This document shows positions 61,226 to 64,000 of a stretch of 64,000 nt of DNA, piece after piece. A program made the position numbers and the translations under genes. Source of the DNA: Siphonodentalium dalli (taxonomy: Eukaryota > Mollusca > Scaphopoda > Gadilida > Siphonodentaliidae). The stretch spans positions 54,210,025 to 54,274,024 of the forward strand of contig CP136068.1 in assembly GCA_032622095.1 (NCBI GenBank). Reading direction: 5' to 3'. The notes under the pieces were generated by a model. That model made no database searches. It saw only the letters and a program-made list of their open reading frames with translations, and was not told where the DNA came from. Numbering within the stretch: position 1 is the first letter of the stretch; every line of letters starts with the position of its first letter.

Positions 61226-61347
61226 GTTACTTGTTGGTGCCCCAAAAGCACAAACTGAACAGCAAAATGTAAATCAAGGAGGAGCCGTTTATAGGTGTAG
61301 AATAGACACAACAGACTTTTGTCAAGAAATTCCATTCGACAATTCAG
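61226..61347 (+). CDS. Integrin alpha exon 2
   Basis: The acceptor is 'cataattgcag' and the donor is 'attcag|gtatgt'. It is 122 bp, entered in phase 2 and left in phase 1. It restores W61 and encodes 'LLVGAPKAQTEQQNVNQGG', then 'AVYRCRIDTTDFCQEIPFDN'. It carries the LLVGAP strand of propeller blade 1 and two cysteines expected to form the first disulfide of the family. Confidence 0.9.
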
Positions 61348-63229
61348 GTATGTACTCCAATTATTCTAACACCTTCAATGATCTTCATTCTGTCGATTGA
61401 GAGGCTCGTGCTGTTTATAATTGGCCAAGTCTGGCCAGGAAAACTAATTATATGTTGGCCCTTAATTAGGGACACCAATCAATGGACTTATATAAGTAGG
61501 TCTCGGAGAGAGACTAGTATTCAGAACATGCATATTTCGCTTATTACATATGTCTGGGTAGCTTATAAAAAAATGTTACATTTCTAGTCAGAAAATAACA
61601 CTCATTAGTTCATCATCATTCTTCAGAACTGAAAAGGCAAATGTTTGGATGGTATCTTAGACTAAAAATCGATCCATTTGTTACACGCTTAACATTTCAA
61701 AATAAGCAACACTGTCAAGTTTTATGAAATCACAAGGGAAGGATAAAGTTAGAAATGCATTGGGAGTTGAGATAGATGTCATGTCAGACTCATTTTGTCA
61801 TAGGATTTACTAACTGGATTTCCAGCATCATGTCTGCACTTAATTTGCGTGGCCTGAATGATGGCTCAAGCAATTATTGTAGGCCTGCAGTATAACCAGC
61901 CTGCAGATCCCAATTTAAACAATAAACATACGATGATACGGGTCCCAAATATTAAGCATCATACAGGGTGATAACATTTCCAAAAATTAATAAGCATACA
62001 TGCATGCTTATTTAGATCCCAATAGTACTGAATAGTACATATAAGTCGTTGGTAAATTATGTGACAACAGTTCACTAATATTATTCATTAGAAGTATATA
62101 GATGTACTAAAAAGACTCTAACCAGACTCTCCTGTCTTGATTTCTGATTAGACTATTCTTTACTTTCTTTGCTAATTAATATTCACAGATGAGGAGTTCC
62201 CTTAATAGGAAATGTTCAGATAATAAATTCAACAAATGACCATCATTTAACTTATTATCTGAACATTTGGAACCAATGAATACAAAACCTTCTGTATTAT
62301 CTGTTTGTCGTCTGCTTATATTGCCCCACCAGATAACGGACCAATCGTTTGTATAATATTGCTGCTGAATGAGAGAATTCATTTAGTAAAGAACGGGTTA
62401 AAGAAAACTGTGGATAAACTTGATATTCCTGGCATTTCAGAGAATTTCCCTTAATGTGATTCACATGGCACATGATCAGAATTGTTCTATAGCTGTTTGC
62501 CTCTTAGTAAAACAGTCATGCCCAAAGATCATGCTTTATGCATTTCTTGAATTCTATGATCTTTCCAAGTAAACTTTTTATCAATGGGATCATAAACTTG
62601 TCATTGGCAATCTAAAACTTCTTATCGTACAAAAGAACATGCTACTTTTCAACAAACCATTATGATCTGGAACTTGGAGGGTCAACTTTTATTTTTAGAA
62701 ATCTCATATGAATTTCTTTCTGGAAGATCATAAAATTGTCATTAGCACCAAGATTATTCCAGTCCTTCCAACAATCATGGGTTATAATCTGATGTGTAAA
62801 TTACAACAACCACCATTGACTGCAGGAAGGCTTTTGCTGCATGGAGTTCATTGAGGTTTAACTGTCCATATGTGATTGCTATCATCCATATGATAACATC
62901 TCCCAGATGAGCCAGAGGGAGATCAATCTCTCAGCTCCATGCCAACAGATCCATAATACAGCCACTGCATATCACATTATTAAGTACCCCAATTATTAGA
63001 ATTTTTTCCACATTTTAACCAGGATGAAGTTCACTGCTATTTATTGAATGTGTTTGGTCATGTGTCATTTGTTGTGATAAAATGTATCCCCCCACAAGAT
63101 TTGTGCATATCTGGTTACCACTAATTGTTACATTTCCCACCAGGGACCAGCTTACAGAATTCACATTGGGAGCCCTCTAGACTGGTCCCTGTTTCCCACT
63201 GTGGGAATTTAAATTCAGTGAGTTGAGGT
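61348..63229. other. Integrin intron 2, left part
   Basis: AT-rich sequence without recognised exons. A short inverted pair 'taataaattcaacaaatgac' region and 'catttaacttattatctgaa' at about 62216-62268 forms a weak hairpin. Nothing else was noted. Confidence 0.4.
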
Positions 63230-63629
63230 TTAACCCTTTACCCAACATAAGGGCCCTGTGCCAATGCATTCTCTTATATATGCGAGTCGACCATAGGTCG
63301 CCTCGCATATATAAGAGAATGCATTGGCTTAACACATTAAAAATTATAAAATTGTTAAAGAATGTAAGAAAAAATGGTAAAAAGTGTTAAAAAAAGATTT
63401 TTTTTAGGCCAATGCATTCTCTTATATATGCGAGGCGACCTATGGTCGACTCGCATATATAAGAGAATGCATTGGCACAGGGCATAACTGTAACTATCAC
63501 AATGTGGTCAAGGAGCCGGTTCCAATGATATCCATATTTGTATGGTTCTATTGAGACAGACCGAAGATATTTTAGGCTGTTGAAGCTTTATTTGGCCGGT
63601 TTTGGCCGGTTTGTTGGGTAAAGGGTTAA
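63230..63629. mobile_element. piggyBac-like palindromic MITE, 392 bp between TTAA sites
   Basis: TTAA at 63230-63233 and 63626-63629 flanks exact 14-bp inverted termini ccctttacccaaca (63234-63247) and tgttgggtaaaggg (63612-63625). CCC termini with TTAA targets are the piggyBac signature. Inside are two hairpins in opposite orientation (about 63261-63333 and 63402-63478). Each is built from 'ccaatgcattctcttatata' and 'tgcgag', with central 'cgaccataggtcg' or 'cgacctatggtcg' and the complementary return. There is no coding capacity. Older relatives lie at 6208, 13654 and 29654. Confidence 0.85.
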
Positions 63630-63893
63630 TGACATCTATGATGATTTCGGAACAGGGGAACTCTGCTAACTGTAGGTCTTCTAAACTGCATGGTGCATGC
63701 TAAAGTTTCTTATATCTGCATGGTGCATGCTACAGTTTCTTATATCTGACAATAATATGTTTTCAGAACAACACATGAGGCTGCTCAGGGCCCAGGCTGC
63801 CATAGACTCAATGTCTACTGTCTTTGCTTTAATTCTGGTGCATGTACTTCACCAGCCATTTACTAGTTCCAGGGCTGGCGATCTAGAAAATCC

Positions 63894-63947
63894 AGGAGGG
63901 CTATTAATAGCCCTCCTAGATTTGCCTAGGAGGGCTATAGCCCTCCT
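63894..63947. repeat. Two perfect palindromes in tandem
   Basis: 63894-63917 is a perfect 24-bp palindrome (aggagggctatt and its complement). 63928-63947 is a perfect 20-bp palindrome (aggagggctatagccctcct). They share the same arm 'aggagggctat' and are 10 bp apart. A copy of 'gcatggtgcatgcta(a/c)agt' is also duplicated just upstream at 63689 and 63720. They are probably parts of a fold-back family cut by the window edge. Confidence 0.85.
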
Positions 63948-64000
63948 CAACTTTTACAGTTTTGATATTTTACCTGAGTTGATACTCAGGCATGGCGGTT

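Larger units (their letters stand above)
47281..61347 (+). other. Integrin alpha subunit, first two coding exons (gene continues right)
   Basis: Two exons joined in phase 2 give about 101 residues. A hydrophobic signal peptide (residues 1-27) is followed by mature 'FNVDLDTALLHNY', 'GSYFGFSVALHID', 'WLLVGAPKAQTEQQ', 'GGAVYRCRIDTTDFCQEIPF' and 'DNSG'. The order FN(V/L)D, FG(F/Y)S-V-H, LLVGAP, G(A/G)-Y-C is the N-terminal FG-GAP blade of the seven-bladed beta-propeller. The 'GGAVYRC...CQ.IPFD..G' pattern suggests the PS1/laminin-receptor-like alpha class, with alpha4/9 as alternative; one blade cannot settle it. The subunit would pair with an integrin beta chain at the plasma membrane for adhesion to matrix. 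The remaining propeller, thigh/calf domains, membrane segment and tail lie beyond the window. Confidence 0.88.

Overview
This window is animal nuclear DNA: AT-rich, intron-containing and crowded with repeats. Splice junctions are GT-AG, coding exons are 54-240 bp, introns reach 13.8 kb, and at least a dozen non-autonomous transposable-element families are present. Several repeats (elements opening with a 'tagctcaac'-type end, '...gtccgtctgtccgtc...' elements, 'gtcccccgac' inverted ends, a 'cttgaccttgac' Helitron-like element) resemble families I associate with lophotrochozoan genomes, especially bivalve molluscs. That assignment is recalled, not computed.

Two host genes are supported, both on the + strand. 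(1) Positions 1-25312 hold the last eight coding exons (about 361 codons, roughly the C-terminal half) of an AVL9 homologue, a late-secretory-pathway protein of the DENN/AVL9 group. All junctions keep phase and the frame closes at 25310-25312. (2) Positions 47281-61347 hold the first two coding exons of an integrin alpha subunit (signal peptide, then the first FG-GAP blade of the beta-propeller), split by a 13.8-kb intron; the rest lies beyond the right edge. The 22 kb between the genes contains no exon I recognise.

The largest structure is a minisatellite of about 6.8 kb (14553-21380) filling almost all of AVL9 intron 4. It has roughly 110 units of 63 bp (variants 54 and 69 bp), with higher-order duplications (a 2,250-bp block nearly repeated twice, and a block of about 545 bp). 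Its last unit runs straight into the 3' splice site of the next exon, so the array appears to have grown from, or at least to supply, the acceptor region of that intron. The unit length is a multiple of three, which produces long antisense open frames that are not genes.

Mobile elements by region: a hAT-like element with perfect 17-bp inverted ends and an 8-bp target duplication (385-1231); a TTAA-type MITE (5191-5541); an element with internal 192-bp tandem copies (8550-9616); a 'tagctcaac' element with internal 163-bp tandem copies (10947-12721) and a relative at 26365-27901 that carries a nested hAT-like insertion (26457-26834); a Helitron-like element (23421-24450); a 3.3-kb element with inverted arms of several hundred bp (36078-39397); an element whose inverted arms are built from two alternating short words (39959-41205); another hAT-like element (43302-44524); a 19-bp TIR element (45849-46340); a fold-back element (54150-54755); a 5'-truncated CR1/Jockey-type LINE (55312-56995); a tRNA-like segment between two identical 149-bp direct repeats (57696-58275); and a piggyBac-like palindromic MITE (63230-63629). 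A recurrent theme is non-autonomous elements whose interiors have expanded into tandem arrays.
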